Of a stretch of DNA of 64,000 nt, positions 49,122 to 63,289 are shown piece after piece. Within the stretch, counting starts at the first letter, position 1. Each line of letters begins with the position of its first letter. The notes beneath the pieces were generated by a model. The model had not been told where the DNA came from and ran no database searches. It was given only the letters and a program-made list of their open reading frames with translations. The translations under genes and the position numbers were made by a program. The DNA is from Struthidea cinerea (taxonomy: Eukaryota > Chordata > Aves > Passeriformes > Corcoracidae): contig VZTI01001053.1 in assembly GCA_013397865.1 (NCBI GenBank), positions 202,915 to 266,914 on the forward strand, given 5' to 3'.

Positions 49122-49542
49122 TCACAGAATCTGCTGAGTTGGAAGGGACCCACAAGGATCATCGAGTCCAACTCCTGGCCCTGCACAAGACCCCCCAGGA
49201 GTCACACCATGTGCCTGAAGCATTGTCCAAACACTCCTTGAACTGTGTCAGGCTTGGTGCTGGGACCACTCCCATGGGCAGCCTGTTCCAGTGCCCAGCC
49301 ACCCTCTGGGGGAAGAACCTTTACCTGTTATTCAACCTAAACCTCCCCTGACACAACTTCATTCATTGCCTCGGGTCCTGTCGTGGGTCACCATGGAGAG
49401 ATCAGTGTCTGCCCCTCCTCCTCCCCTCATGAGGATGTTGTAGATTGCAGTGAGGTCTCCCCTCAGTCTCCTCTTCTAAAGGCTGAACAGACCAAGTGGC
49501 CTCAGCCACTCTTCATCTGATACACGCCTTATTGTGGCCCAT
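49122..49542 (-). mobile_element. CR1 LINE 3' fragment (same subfamily as at 5671)
   Basis: On + it reads TTCACAGAATCTGCTGAGTT, GGAAGGGACCCACAAGGATC, ATCGAGTCCAACTCCTGGCC, then GTCACACCATGTGCCTGAAG and CTCCCCTCAGTCTCCTCTTC. This is the full 3' region of an avian CR1 on the minus strand. It is less diverged than other copies, hence probably younger. An (ATC)n run precedes it. Confidence 0.95.
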
Positions 49543-52500
49543 ATGCTGTATAACCAGTGTCCCCTGGTTTCCTATGCAGAAAAAATTAAGGGGAAGGAAA
49601 ATGTCTCTCCTGTGGTGCTTGCATACCTTGGTTTTTTTTCATTTACCCGTGCTTTGCTTTTCTCATAGAAAAGTTCAAGGTCAGGTCCGAATTTTTTAGC
49701 AGTAACAAAATTAGCAAAACAAAATCTTGACACCTCAAGAGAAGGATAAAATAAATTGCTCTAGGGTTAGCAAGCTTAGTATTGATGGTTGAGGTACAGC
49801 AGACACCATCAACACAAAAGAAGTTCAGAGTGCTGAAAATAACTTCCTTACTGGAGCAGAACCACAGTTACAGGACATAATCTGTACCTTGCTTTGCTCT
49901 GCATCTGCTTCCGTTCTCACTGGGTTTCTAGGGCAGTGGCAATGAGCGCATGTGTCTGTCCCACTGAGACAGACAGGCCTGCCAGGTGAAGGGGGAGACA
50001 TAAATAGGAGCTGAGCTCATCTCTAGCCCATCCTGCTCTGCCCTGTAATCCCACTGAGCTTTTAAAAAATACACTTTAAGGAAAAGGTTGTGGGCGAATC
50101 TGTGAGAGGTGAGACCTGATTTGTAGAAGCTGCAGAGCAGATTGGTGGCAAAGATGAGAAAGCAGTCACACTGATTTCCGTACCAGTGTCTGTCCCTATG
50201 TGCACTACATTGCAGAAGGTTCTAGGTTTATTACAATAGATACCAGGGCATGCTTCAAAGGGAAAAATAACTTTTCATGTATTGAAATGAAAGCTTTCTG
50301 TTTGAATGTAGAAGTTCCTCCTGAAAATGCTCTCACTAACAGAGTAAAAGAACAGACTGCTCAAACACAGACCTATTAGATGGATTTTTACTGTTTGAAA
50401 ATACGGGAATTTCATTCGAGAGTAACATTTGGTTTCGGTATTTCTGTTTGCTAAACATTTATACTATGATAGGCTACCTTATGAAAGCAAAAGACTTTTT
50501 TTGGTATTTTATCTCTAATTATTATTTTGAGTTGAGTTTGAAGTTATTCCTAGGTTGGGTTCAGTGAGCTAAAAAGTGTCAAATAACTTCATATTCTTTA
50601 AAGCTCATTTGAGATGATGTATCAGAAAAATGTTCAGCAAACGCTAATTAACAGTAATTTAGCCATATACAATGCAGCTTGATTACATTTACATATAGAA
50701 GAAAGTTGAATGCAAATGGCATCATCAGATACTTTTATTGATGCTATAGTAAACACAGGCTGTAGAAAACATTATTTTCTCTCCAAAAACAACATTAAAA
50801 TATCTTGTTGCATAATAACCCCTTGCAAGCAGACTATTTGCCCTTCAGTGCAAACTTCCATGCTTATCTGATTACATTCACTTTGGAGACACTCAGGGTG
50901 ACTAGGTTTTTAGAGAGACTGCAGAGGAAGGGTGGTAGGATTTGAGATATTTCTGAAGCAAATGCCTTTTTTAAGGTATTTGTGTCTTATTTGGGTTTAC
51001 ATATTTCTTTTAGTGCACATAAACCTCTGTGTTACTGGCTGACTAATTATATCTGTGCATTTTCAATTACAGTTTCTCACAGTTAAGAAATTCTGCATTT
51101 ATTCTATGTCAGCATTCCTATTCATTCCATGATCTACACTGCAGGGTATTTTCCTGTGTCTGCCAGTTCACAAACGCACAAGAGAATATCAGTAGTTGGT
51201 GAATATATCAGCAGCACAGGGAAATGATATGTCTCATCCAAAACTTGCTAAAATCAAGAACAGTTTGCCCCTAGCCTCAGAAGGCTCCAGAATGGAGGTA
51301 TGTCTCCTTCCCACATTCTCAGAAATAACCCACAAGTTCGATAATAATTTTCCAAGATTGACAGCAGATTAAAGAGTCTCTCAAATACTTTATTCCCTGC
51401 TCTGAACTTTGATTACTTAGGCCTTCAAGCATTCCCTGAATGGGTCCTTAGGTACTGCAATACCTGCCTGTCCATGTCCAGGAAATGCAGTTGCAGGCAC
51501 GTGTTGGAATGCTGGACTGCTGAAACAGGTTCCTGCTAGAAAACATGCACTGTCATAACCCTGATGCTCTACAGTACCTGGCTTCAGTGATCTCTTTGCA
51601 GAGCTCTGCCAGTGCTCTAGGGATGAACACATAGGTGCAGGTACCAAATTGAACAGGCTGGTTCTCTGCCAGCTGTGATTTTCACCCCTGCAGCACTGTA
51701 ATGTGGCATCTCAGGGAACAACCTAGGGACCAGGCTGTGATTCCCACTTTGCTAATGTGCAATGGAAACAACACAGATTGTAAAATCCACCTTAGCTTAT
51801 CATCTTTAAAGATATAATGCTTGTCAAAATGTTTTTGAATTATAAACCATATTGTTGTTAAGTCCTTCCTGTTTGAGATCCCTACAGGGGATTAACACCG
51901 ACAGGCTTATGGACAGGATAATTTCAGTTCCCTCTTTCATAAAGAATTTTTTTTATAGACACTTTTCTCAGTGTTATTACATTACTGGCATATCCTTATG
52001 GCATGGATTGAACTGGAAATGGTCTCTCTACCAGCACAGTGGGATTCCACTTCCTCATATAGAAAGAGAACATGCAGATAGAAAAATATACATTGTCACT
52101 GTCAGATGCTGTTACTCCTAAATTTAATTTGAGGCTTGTATGTGACATGCATGGCATATGAAGATTGCTGGCAGGGTAACCTTCTTTGTAAATACATGTG
52201 ACATTTTTTATTCTTATAATGCTCTTCTTCAATCAGGAACTGTATATACAAAATCCAGTTTACAAGTAGAACTTTGGATTGACCGTGGTTTTGAAATGGA
52301 GAGAGTTGTTCAGAATAAAATATTGTTCTTTTGTGGTTTGTGTTTTTGAATGGTTTTCTAATTATTTTACTTCCAAATATTTGCTGGTTATGATTTTCAA
52401 AAACATCTACACTATTTCAGCTTGATTTCAGGAATCTAATTTACCAGAAGAAGCTAAGATCAACTTTGTTTTTAATTTAAATTAATGGAACCAAAGGCTT

Positions 52501-53925
52501 CACATATTTTTGTTGGAGAAACTTTCCATGAAAAAAGTCAGGGGTTTTATTTTCATGAAGTGTTTTAAGGAAACATTTATGACTGATACTTGTGATTTCA
52601 GGAAAAGAGCTTTGAAGAGTGCTTTTCGGAGAAATTCTGATGGGGGATTCAAGTATTTTGAGTCAAAAAATCCCATAACCTTTTGATACTGTCCCCAAAA
52701 AGCAATGTTTGCCCACAGAAGACAGCTTGCTCCTTATGCAGGAAGTGGTGGTATTGCATTTTACTTAAATCTTCACTCAAGTAATCTCATCTCAGCAAGT
52801 CTGTTTGAACTGGTGGATTAAAACAACACTGTCTAAAGTTTTGGCCACACCTCAGGCTCATTTTGGGCTTTTTAAATGTAGTAGTTCAGAGAAAAATGAT
52901 AATGATGGAATAATCATGCACAATTCCTCAAGAGAAGTAGTTTCGTTTTTCTCTTTTCTGAGCTCTGCCTGGCTGGCTCAGGACCTGTGTGCGCTGTCAC
53001 CCAGCTGCACTTCTCTGCCTTTTTTTACTGATGGGCACTGTAGGTAACAGCAGTGGTTTGTGTGGGGTTTTTTTACCTGCTGTTGTTCAAGGCTTCTGCC
53101 GAGAGACCCAAGAAAGAAATATCCATTGGACTCTTTTCTAATTTTGGAGAATTCACTAGAAGCTGAACTAGAATCTTCTGTTTTCTCATCTTTCTTCTGC
53201 AATTTGAATGCTACAGACCACATGCACATGAAAATAGTTACAGTGGATGCAAATAGCCCTTGCAGTGTAAGTGGCTGGGTTTTTGAAAAACAGAAAAATA
53301 GGTTTCCATTAGGGGAAAAAAAAGTAAGAGCTTTGGCAATTATTTAAAATTACAGTAAAAGCTGTAGGTCAAAAATCAAAGTAAAGATTCTTTTTTAAGT
53401 ATTAGAAATTTGGTAGTATGAATGCTCATTATAACCTAATCTTATTCATCACTAGTGTGGAGACTACATAATATTTTCAACTTTAGGATAAATGAGGAAA
53501 GATATTGCTTCTATTTTTGCAGAAGAAATGCTTTAGGAAGATGCCAACAATCTAAATTTCAATGAAAAATTAGTTCTAAATGCAAGCAAAATAAAGTACT
53601 TATTTCAGTGAGTTAGGCTTCCCAGAAAAAAGTCTAATTTTTTTAAAATGTATGAGTAGCAACAGTCCTTACGAAATTTAATCTTTTATGGCTTTTTTTG
53701 CTAGATTTATGTTCTTGAAAGATACTATTAGTGAGAAAAAGATAAAAAAATATTTGAAATCCATCTGATAATTCTAGATGCACATATGATCTCATTTGCA
53801 TTTTCCACATAATTCTCAGAATTTATTGAAAGCTGAGCCTGCCAAAGAGAATTATAGCCATTCTACATATACAAGCAAAGTACAAATTGGTACTTTAGGT
53901 AATCTGCACCAAATTTATGGATTTC

Positions 53926-53942
53926 TACCAGAAGGGGGTGCT
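53926..53942 (+). promoter_or_regulatory. CTCF-like motif
   Basis: TACCAGAAGGGGGTGCT matches most of the CTCF core (CCASNAGRKGGC). It is a single motif; occupancy is unknown. Confidence 0.3.
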
Positions 53943-54281
53943 TTGAGCAAACTGGTGCTCAAGAGTCCTCAAGAGAAAACACTGAAGCCTTTTATCACAC
54001 CATGGCTCTTGATATTCCATGTACCCTTTCAAATGTTTTAAATAAACATGTATATACATATCAGCCTATTTTCAGTTATCAAAGTCTCTGCAGTCTTTGA
54101 GCATGAGCATTAAATAAAGAAAATGAATTAGTTTTGGAACTAGCTAAGCCTTCAAAAAGAAGAGCTCATATGTTAGATGAATGAGGTAGCATGGAAAGAT
54201 TTACATATTTCACTTGTTCCCAGTAAGACCAGTAGCTGAGAATTTTTTTCCAAAGATTTCTGCATAACTTTCCTCTGCCTC

Positions 54282-54304
54282 TTTTTTTTTTTTTTTTTTT
54301 TTTT
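54282..54304. repeat. Poly-T tract
   Basis: Twenty-three consecutive T in AT-rich intron. Confidence 0.9.
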
Positions 54305-57144
54305 AAATTTACCTTTTTATTAATGAAGTAGCTTGTGTTTGTAGGGGTTTAGTTTGGTGTGGAACCCGATACCAATTCACAGTGGCCGTTTTTAGTACTG
54401 TAATCAGAGTAATTATTTAGCAGGGAGGAAAGAAACCAACAAGGGCAGTGTTTTGAATGCAACAAAAACAGCCATAAAGCATAAGTTACCTCTAGACTAC
54501 CACTGCATTTGTTTGTGTCAGTGCTGAATATTAAGCAGCAGATGTGGAAGAACTGTCAAAGATTCATTTCTGAATTTTGAGTTATAAGAAGTATACTGCC
54601 AAAGAAGATATAAGATATAAAAATGATCAGTCAGTCACTCTGCCAGCGTGATTAGAATATTTTGAACTCTGCCCAGGAAAGTCAAACATGAGCATAGGTG
54701 TGATGGGAATTATTTAGATGCAATTGGGTTGCTCTTTATAATGTATTCTACTATGAATGTGCATTTTTATTTTCTTAATGAAATATAATCCCTTTTCCAA
54801 TGTACTTTTAGATCAGTTTTGTTAATAGTGGGGCTTTAAATATGATGAACTGTAGCTAAAGAATGTTTGAAAAATGAAAATAAGTAATGTTTATCTTCAG
54901 GCTGTAATTAAGGTTCGTGTAAAGTTAATATTAGGTTTTCTACGTGAGACATATATCTCCACAAAGTCATATAGAAACAAAATGAATAATTAACAGCATG
55001 GATAAATTCACTCTTATCACAAATAGGCTAAAGTAAGAATAAGTGCCCCAATCAAGATGCATATGAATATTTTTTGTTACACTTAGAAATGTAAATTGGA
55101 GTTGCAAGTATTTTCAGGCAGTAGTAGAACCAAATGCTGGGTGTCTCTTTAGGACCCCATAAGGAAACAATCTTAGTCCAATTGCTAACACTTGTGCTAT
55201 TTACCTTAAGGTAATTGGTGTAGCTGAGTCCTTTTTGGAGGGAGATTTGTTTGGTTTTTTTTTTATATTTTGGAGGAAATGGCAAAAGTGGCCAAAAGTT
55301 GGAAGTGTCCTGTTCATGTAAGAAGAAGATAAGCAGATTTCAGAATAGACAGAAGAAACTGTCTAAGCTGTCTTAGAATGTGGATGGATTTTGCTGCTCA
55401 CACTCAAATCAAGCCTGAAAGCAGGGATGTATCTTCAAGCACCCTGTGGACAGGAAAGCAATTGTTCATAAATGCCTCCACTTTGGTGTGGTTTCATGTA
55501 GTCACTTCAAGTTAGGACTTAAAGAAGGAAATATCCTGATTTTAATTTCAACAAAACCAGGCTATATCTGATTGTGAATGCCTTTTGGTCTGCTTTGGGG
55601 CATCCCTTGTAAGTAAAAGATCTAACAAAGCTGAATCAAGGATTTTCCTGACTAGGAATCCTACTATGTATGCTTTATCATGATGCAGTGGATTAAAAAA
55701 TTATTAGACATCTACCCATCTACATAAGTGCTATCAGTAGGTCTAAACCGAGAGCCTTTTTAGGTTACTAAATGCTATTTCTGGATTTTTTTTTTGCCTT
55801 TGTGGGAATTGAGGGAGGCGTGTGTCTGAATCCTGGCCAGGTCAGAGTATTCCTAATCCAACCCCTCCCCCAGCATTACAGAGAATGATGAACTAAGAGT
55901 TCGGAAGTAGGGGTGATCTCACTTTTCAGCAATCATTTTGATTATCACTTATTCTTAAGGCACAGTTCAGCATGCTGTCAAGAATGTAAAATAGTACTCT
56001 GCTCAGGTTTTACAGAACAAAGGAATATGTAAGTTCCCTGTGCTACCCAGAAAAGGGCTTTGGAACAGGTGAAGGTTAGTGTCACACATAGCCAGGGAGG
56101 CTTTGGCTTCATGTCCATAAAGAGCTACTGCTTAACAGCCTGCTCTTGGTCAAATCTTTTCCTTGTGCCTATATTTAAACTAGCTCGCAAAACTGATTAA
56201 AAAGGAGAATCCCACTGAAAACCAGACATTGTTGGGCTGAGTCCTTCTGGGCAGGTGCCATACAAAAACCAACTAAAGTTAGCAACCCACCATTTAGGGT
56301 AAGGAGGAGGTCATGAATGATGCAAGGATGATAGATGATTTCTTATTTCCATTCTAAATTCTAATATTTTAGTAAGTCAATAATGTCATCTGTACAAGCT
56401 AGGCCAGCACTGTGTTTGCTTTGCAGCTGCTTTGCTGCATCAGTTTCCCTTTTTGCTTGCCTCTGTCACTTTGAACTTTTCATGACCAGACCTGTAGTGG
56501 TGGCATTAAGAAATTAAGGAAAAAAATGGAAATCAGTAATGGTAGAATGAATTCCCACTGTATAATTTATTAGTATTTCTACGGTGTGGAAGGAGTGCCT
56601 CATATTTTCAGTAAATTAAATAAATTTTTTAAAAGGCAGGGTAATAGTGGTATTTTTATTTTATCATAAAGTGATTTACTGCAAGTTGTCTAGACAGTCC
56701 TTGACAGATGATGGAAAAAGTGTTTTGAATTTCTGTCTTGTGCTTAAACCATGCTCTCATCTTTTCTGTGCATCTTCTGAATCCCAGACTGGGAAGGGTA
56801 GGATGGGACAAGGGTCTTGTTTTCATGTCTACCTTATATTTGTGTGTTCACTGGAATTGCCAAATATTTCTACAGAGTTCTGCTGCTTGTATTTAACTAC
56901 AGGCTTTGGAGTGGTCACACAGCTTCATAATCTATAAATGGGGAATTAACTGTCAAGAAATGTAAATATTTTTCTAAGAGGGAAAAATAAATATGGGTTT
57001 AGATGACAGATTTTAATAAGGACATGTTTTTGATTGTGAATAGCTCATTATAATTACATCTATTCAGTGGGGTTTTTTTAAGTTATCTTTCTTGTTCATT
57101 CTGACTAAATGTGTTGGCATAAATATGGGCAGTTAGTGTTCTGT

Positions 57145-57275
57145 GTCATCATTTATCATTTGTATAGCACTGTAACTGTTAATGGTCCTTTATAATGTAC
57201 AGAAGTGTACCAAACAAGGACCATAACTCTGCTGTCAGGAGCTTATGAACTCGGAACCAAATATTTAGACTGCTT
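57145..57275. repeat. Possible ancient sauropsid interspersed repeat
   Basis: The module order (ATTTGTATAGCACTGT, ATAATGTACAGAAGTGTAC, CAAGGACCATAACTCTGCTG, AGGAGCTTATGAACT) resembles an old repeat common in turtle, crocodile and bird genomes. In that repeat the order is a 'TATTTGTATTGCAG' start, a 'GCTGTACAAACAC' core, and a 'GTCCCTGCCCCAAAGAGCTT' end. The match is from memory and diverged. Confidence 0.35.
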
Positions 57276-58562
57276 GATGTTATGTTTAGATAAGTCTCTC
57301 TTTTATGTTGCTTGTATATTGAATTATCTCACAAAATGCTCAGTAATCTAACCTTGCTGTAGCAGAGCATTTAAACCCTAGTTCTGAGCAAGTGAGTATC
57401 CCTAATGACATACATGCAACTAAATGTTAAGGGTCTGTGCACGTACATGTGTGTGCATGATTTTACCTGGTATAGGGCAAAACCATTCAGAACTGTCCCA
57501 GAATGAGATTTGGGTGCTCAATCCCAGAGATGATTTGATTTTGATGTTGAATGGAGTTGGGGCAGTGCAAAGAATTCTTGTGAGTGAAGGACAAAGCTCA
57601 TGTTGACAGAATCTTAGTCTTGTCAAGAAGCTCTGTGTGGGTCCTGGCTCCTTTTTTCTGGTGATAAACTTCAGAGACAATGAACCTTCAAAATCTGCAT
57701 CTCCCCAGCATTTTCAGTGACTCTGGACAAGAGGGTGAGACCACCTGTTTCTGTACAAGTAGCATTTGGTTATTTTATTTGGAGCTAGGTATTCCTGAAC
57801 CTTGGGGTGTGTGCAGGGGGTCAAGTAGGGAACCCATCAGCTCGGTGGAGTCACCCGCTGTGAAGGGGCTTTTGTCCCAGCACAGGCAGTGTGAGTGTGA
57901 CTGCCAGGGTGGCATGTCCAACAGGAAAGTTTCCTTAACAGGTCTCTAGCCCTGCTTTGCTGTTGTGGCAATATGGGAGAAGAAGGAAAGAAAAACGTTA
58001 AAGAAAGAAAGGAAAAAGGCAAGCTACAAAACTTGCAAGCTGATGCTTGGTCGAGCAGCCCAAATATCTTTGTGTCCATACCCCCCTCCCCACACTAGTC
58101 TGCTATTCTAGAAATCATCTGAATTCTTAGTATTTCAATCTTTTTATCTTTGTTGTGTTGTTAACTCCTGCAAACGTAGTTTCTTCTAGGGAGGTTATGG
58201 TTGTGTGAGGCTGAATTGGAGGATTTCAAAGTTCCTTTTAATTGACATCCTTCTGGCACTGGGTACCTACCTTCTAAGTGCATTTAGGACAGCAGCAATA
58301 TTAACTGTGGTAAAAGACTGCAGGTTTTCATAAGCTTCTTCAGACCTGTCTAACCTAAATGAATTCTGTACCATATGCAAAGTTTGCTACATTGGATATG
58401 CTGAACAGATCCGTTAAGAAAGCACTGTTAGTAACATCCCTCTATCATGGAAACAATTCCTCTTGCTCTTTACCTTCTTACGACCTCATATGTTGTCGTT
58501 GTGAAACTGATACTCCTTAACACATTTCTTCAAGCTGTTTATCTACAGGAGAAGAGCCATGA

Positions 58563-58855
58563 TGATGGTGAAGGGTCTGGAGGGGAAGGCTTATGAGGAG
58601 CAGCTGAGGTCACTTTTTTTTTTTCTCTTGGATTGATAATGGTTTATTCTTTTTTCCCTTGAGAGAAGTCCATTTTACATAAAGTAAGCATTGTTTATTT
58701 ACTAGCTCAATTTTTAAAAAAATGAAGAATATTGCCAATAATAAATTTAGTTACCAAGCTATAGGGCTTTAGTTGACAAGGTGATGTTAGGTCATCGGTT
58801 AGACTCGATGATCTCAAAGGTCTTTTCCAACACAGTTGATTCTGTGATTTCGTGG
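58563..58855 (+). mobile_element. CR1 LINE remnant with internal replacement
   Basis: The left part (58568-58611) carries GGTGAAGGGTCTGGAGGGGA and GAGGAGCAGCTGAGGTCAC. The right part (58772-58855) carries the CR1 3' end TGATGTTAGGTCATCGGTTA, GACTCGATGATCTCAAAGGT and TTGATTCTGTGATT. Between them lie about 160 bp of AT-rich non-CR1 sequence starting with a T-run, where a normal copy would have about 300 bp or more. Confidence 0.85.
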
Positions 58856-61800
58856 CAGTCTGTGTCACTGAAAATTTCTCAAGTTATTTAATAAATATAA
58901 TACAGCCCAAGTATCTCACTTCCCACACTGATATTAAATCATCAACTAAAGAAGTTAATCTGACCTTTTTTTCTGTCAATATTTTTTTTAATGTAAACTA
59001 TGCCCCCAAAGTAATTATTCAATGAGGTGATACTGTAGTGATCAGTATGACGCACCTGTGAGGCCAAAAGCCTGAGTTCAGATTCATTTTCTACTTGCTG
59101 AAGAAGGTGTATTGTTGAAGAAGTTCTAAATCTTAGGAACTGGGTCACACTGCTTGGGATATTTTCCTCATCCAATTTTGTGACTCTTGCTCTTGGAAAT
59201 TTCTCCTAAATTAACAAACTTCAATGTCATCTGTTTTCACACTGGTTTGAATGAAAACCATACAGTATTTTCTCACCCCATCCCACTTCTCTACCCTGAA
59301 TAGCCAAACTGCCAAAGACTTCTGCAACCTGAAATTTAAAACAACGTTTTGTCTTTTCTCCTCTGAATTTTGGAGCCACTTCATCCATGTACTTTCTATA
59401 TGCCTGACAGGTGGCTGGGTTTTTTCAAATCTCCTGTTGGCTTTGTCCAGCATTTGTGAAATGGAGATCATAATGCTGTCTTTTCCCCACACATTTTCTG
59501 GTCAGCCCACTTACATAATCACTTCCAAGTAGGAACTGTCCTTCTTGAATCCTGATCAAAGTGGGCTGGCTCACACTTGAAGCCACCTGATGTAAACTGA
59601 GGCATGCAGGTGTTACTATGGATAATTACAGTCATTTCAAAGATTATTAGGGTTTTGTCCTAAAGTTTCAGCCTTGCAATTGCTGTGGCTTCAATATATA
59701 CCAGGGGTCAGTAAGGGTTGAGTTCCCATATTGAACGTGTGATTATTCTTTGGTTTCTGCTTAAGGCTGAAAGCAAGCAGGGTCCTTCCTGCCTCTCCCT
59801 TTTTCTTTTAATATTGGGGTTTCAACGTTGCCCTTAATATTGGATACAGGAAACAGCGGATATTTGGCAGTGTGCAAGAAAACATAAATGTTTCACTTCA
59901 CTTGCTTTTTTTTTGACAGTTTCTCTGTATCCTGCAGAATGTAAATTAGCATCTTTCAGAGGAGCTGATTTGGACTCTCTCAAATCCAGATTCTGACCCA
60001 TTTATTGACAGTAAATTGTACCTTCCTCTGTTTGAAAAATGCATATACTTGATTTAGGAATTATGCCTACAGAGAGATTGCCACTATCAGTAGTTTTTGA
60101 CTACTTTTCAGTTGATTTTAGAAAACTGGTATCACTGAATTCTGGCACAATGCACTTGGAATCCTAAATTGGGGGTGGTTGGTGATGTTTTAAGTAAAAC
60201 TTTTTTCTCTTAGAAGTAGAGGGCTGTGCAGAGACACATTGCCAGGCACTGGGGCTTTACTGATAAGCAAAGACTTCTGTTAACCTGATTCCAGTGACTG
60301 TCCACATGTCTTCCACTAGGAAGAAGAGCAGTACCTACATCCAGGGGGACTCAAGCCTGAGTGTAGATTAGTCTTAAAAATTCAAGTTGCAAATAATAAG
60401 GAGAAAAATACCAAAACAATTAACAGGATTTTAATTCTTAGCTGAGATGAGCAAGGTACATCAATAATGACGGTTGTGAATGCGATTTATCTACAATGTG
60501 TGAACCACTTGCCAACTCTTAATGCTACACAACTGGAAGCAAGACCAAGAGCAGTTTTTAGCATGAGATCATCATTAATTTGATATGAAAGATCTTATTT
60601 CCCCAATGACATGGCAAAAATTATTCAAAACTTAGTAGGATTCTCTGACAAATGTTGTTGTGCTGGTGTATGTATATTATTACTTATTTAGGAGGGGATT
60701 GTTTGAGATATTAATACATTGAGTCTATATATTGACATGCTGAGCTTTAAAAGAATGGCCAATGGAGGTCACTTGTTTTTTTTCTTTTGGTGCCTCTCTG
60801 TTCTGCAAAGTCATAAAACCTTAAACTAAGACAGAGTTTAGAGTTGTCCAAAAGTGACAATTTAACAGCTTCAGGAGGACAAAACGCTATGGTAGCATTT
60901 AATCTTTCACCTTTTTCCTCCCCCTCCAGTGTAAAGGAGCTGTATCCTGTCCTCTCCCCACTCCTGCCATGACCTTCTGCTTCAGTTCCTCGGCCTGTGA
61001 GCCACAATGACTCAGTGTCATACAACCAACAAGCCATTTGTATCACCTCCAGTTTAAACTCCTGAAGTACCTTATTTTCGTTGTTGAATAGTCTGAGGCA
61101 TCTATATCTCAAATTAAGCTTCTCTTTTGGACAAGCCCTATGGAACTGGGCTAGCAAAGAAACAAAGTGCAAGGCAGCCAGCTGCATCAGTGGTTAATGC
61201 ACGTCTGCAAACATGCTTTCAGTTTGTCTGAGGAAGTTGCTGTTTGCTGGCTGTCAAAGCAGAAAAATCTCAATTCTTTTAGTTACAGCTTTCCAAGAAA
61301 AGCACAATTCTTCACCAGGAGAAAGTGAATGGTGATGTCTTAAAAAAATTCAGTCTCTTCTTAAATGTTTGTAACACATTGGGAATCAGGATTAGGTTTA
61401 AAACTTGGATCATCCCAAATTCTTAAACTATTAAAATGAGTAACAGCTTTGAACATTGCGCTGCAGGAGGATGCTGTCAGCTAGGTATTAAGGGATTCAG
61501 GAAGTGCCAGCTGTCCTATTAGGCTAGGTTGACTGGGATACTGGTTTCCCTTTACGTAGTGTAAAGGTCAGTCTTTCTTGTTGGTGTACAAGTCATTGAA
61601 TTGTAAGGGGGCAGACTAAGTGTTTAAATAGTTTTATTTTTCTTAATACTAATCTACTTCCACTATCTGAAACATTGGGGTAACTGCAAATAAAATGTGA
61701 GCCAACCTGAAAAAGAGTAGAAGACAATTTATAATAAATCCCAAAGACCCTGTCCACAGACTTGATTTAGAAGGAATTAATAACTGAACGAAAGTAAGAA

Positions 61801-62382
61801 TAACTACCTGAGTGTCTAATAATTACTTGAGGCTATTTAATTGGTTTAAAACTGTGAGATTTAAGATTATGAGCAGACTAAACATCTGAAACCTACTCAA
61901 AAAGCTGTTACCACGGTTTTTTTTGTTAAAATGTAGGCAAATCCTCTTGAGAGGTGATTTTCATGCAAAAAAGACAAGAAAGTTCAGAAATGGGAAAATA
62001 GCTGTTAAACTGCAGTCTCTACAGGTACTATTTAAGGGGAAGCAGATCCCAACAGCATCCTCCTCAAAGGGAAGGGAAAACCTGTCCTGTGAAATTTATA
62101 TCAGTGAGCATATGAAAACTTTGTTGGATGGCTTCTGGCACTGAGGTTTGACCAGATCACTTTTTTGTTCCCATATCTGGGTATGTCTTCTGGGAGGTCT
62201 TGGAGCATGCATATTTAGCTTGCTGTTTCATCATAGCCCTTGGACAAACCCATGGCTGGACTCACAGTGAGAATAGCAAAGACAAGCTGACTATTATAAA
62301 CAGGAGAAGGAACCCAAGCAATAAGGAAAGGATAAAAATTTCTGGAGTCTTCTGCCTAGAATTAATGTATTTTTTTTAAAAA

Positions 62383-62401
62383 TTTTTTTTTTTTTTTTTT
62401 T
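62383..62401. repeat. Poly-T tract
   Basis: A T-run interrupted upstream by AAAAA, in AT-rich intron. Confidence 0.85.
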
Positions 62402-63289
62402 AGTATCATGCTAGAGTTGGCTTTTGGTGACAAAATTTTCCTAACATCGAGTTCTACCAAACACAGTTGTATTTATTCTGTGAAAGGCATCAGAAAGACT
62501 GTTTTCTTCCACCTGACAAGAGTTTGCAGTGTCATTTCCCAAATGTATCTCAGTGCTCAGCAAAAGTAAACTGGAGGGATTGAATATTTTACAGAAGTAC
62601 AAAATTCTACGGAAATCTGTTTCTTCACTGTTGTCCAGAGAAAGATGGTTTTGGGTTTCTCTTGATGAAAAATCCTTTGTTAATTTTAAAGCTCTTCAGG
62701 TAAGATGGACATGCATCATGATAATCTTTGGCTTAGCAGATAGCATGGATTCCTTGATTGGTTCAGGAACCATAAATCAAACGATCTTTTATTTAGTTTT
62801 AATATAATACTGTGTCTTGATCTGAAATGCAAGCTATAGAAGAGTCAAACAAGATGAAAAGTAAGCCTCAGATTGGTTTGATGAACAAATTCCTGGAGAT
62901 CTATGAGCATTTCATACAGTAACATTCAACTTGCAGAGCAGGTATTTTTGTCTCCCTGCATAATGGCACGCACACCTGTTGTGGTTCTGCTGCATGGCAG
63001 AAGGGGAAGGCTCAAAGAACAAATAGTGATGGACCTCCAACACCTTTTTTCTAAGAATAGGTCTGCTCTGAAAGCCGAGAGTGTGGGATGAGCTCGCAGT
63101 CACAAGCAGTTTATACCCAAGCTGAAAGATTGGTGTCTGATAGTGATTTCAAAACCGTCCCCTTGCCATTTTCTCTTGTGATCCAGCTCACAGGTTTCTG
63201 CATGGGGGCACTGTGGTAGCTGGCAGAGAGTAATTTCAGCACTCTCTGCAACACCTTAAGCCATCTTCTGTTCACAACCTGGTGTGAGT

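Larger units (their letters stand above)
49543..58562. other. CNTNAP2: Intron 1, unique sequence
   Basis: About 9 kb with a poly-T tract at 54282-54304, a CTCF-like motif near 53926 and a possible ancient repeat near 57150. No exon, RNA gene or young transposon was recognised. Confidence 0.5.

Noticed and set aside
60747..61187. 146-codon minus-strand frame
   Set aside because: No family similarity recognised; a frame of this length is plausible by chance in 64 kb.
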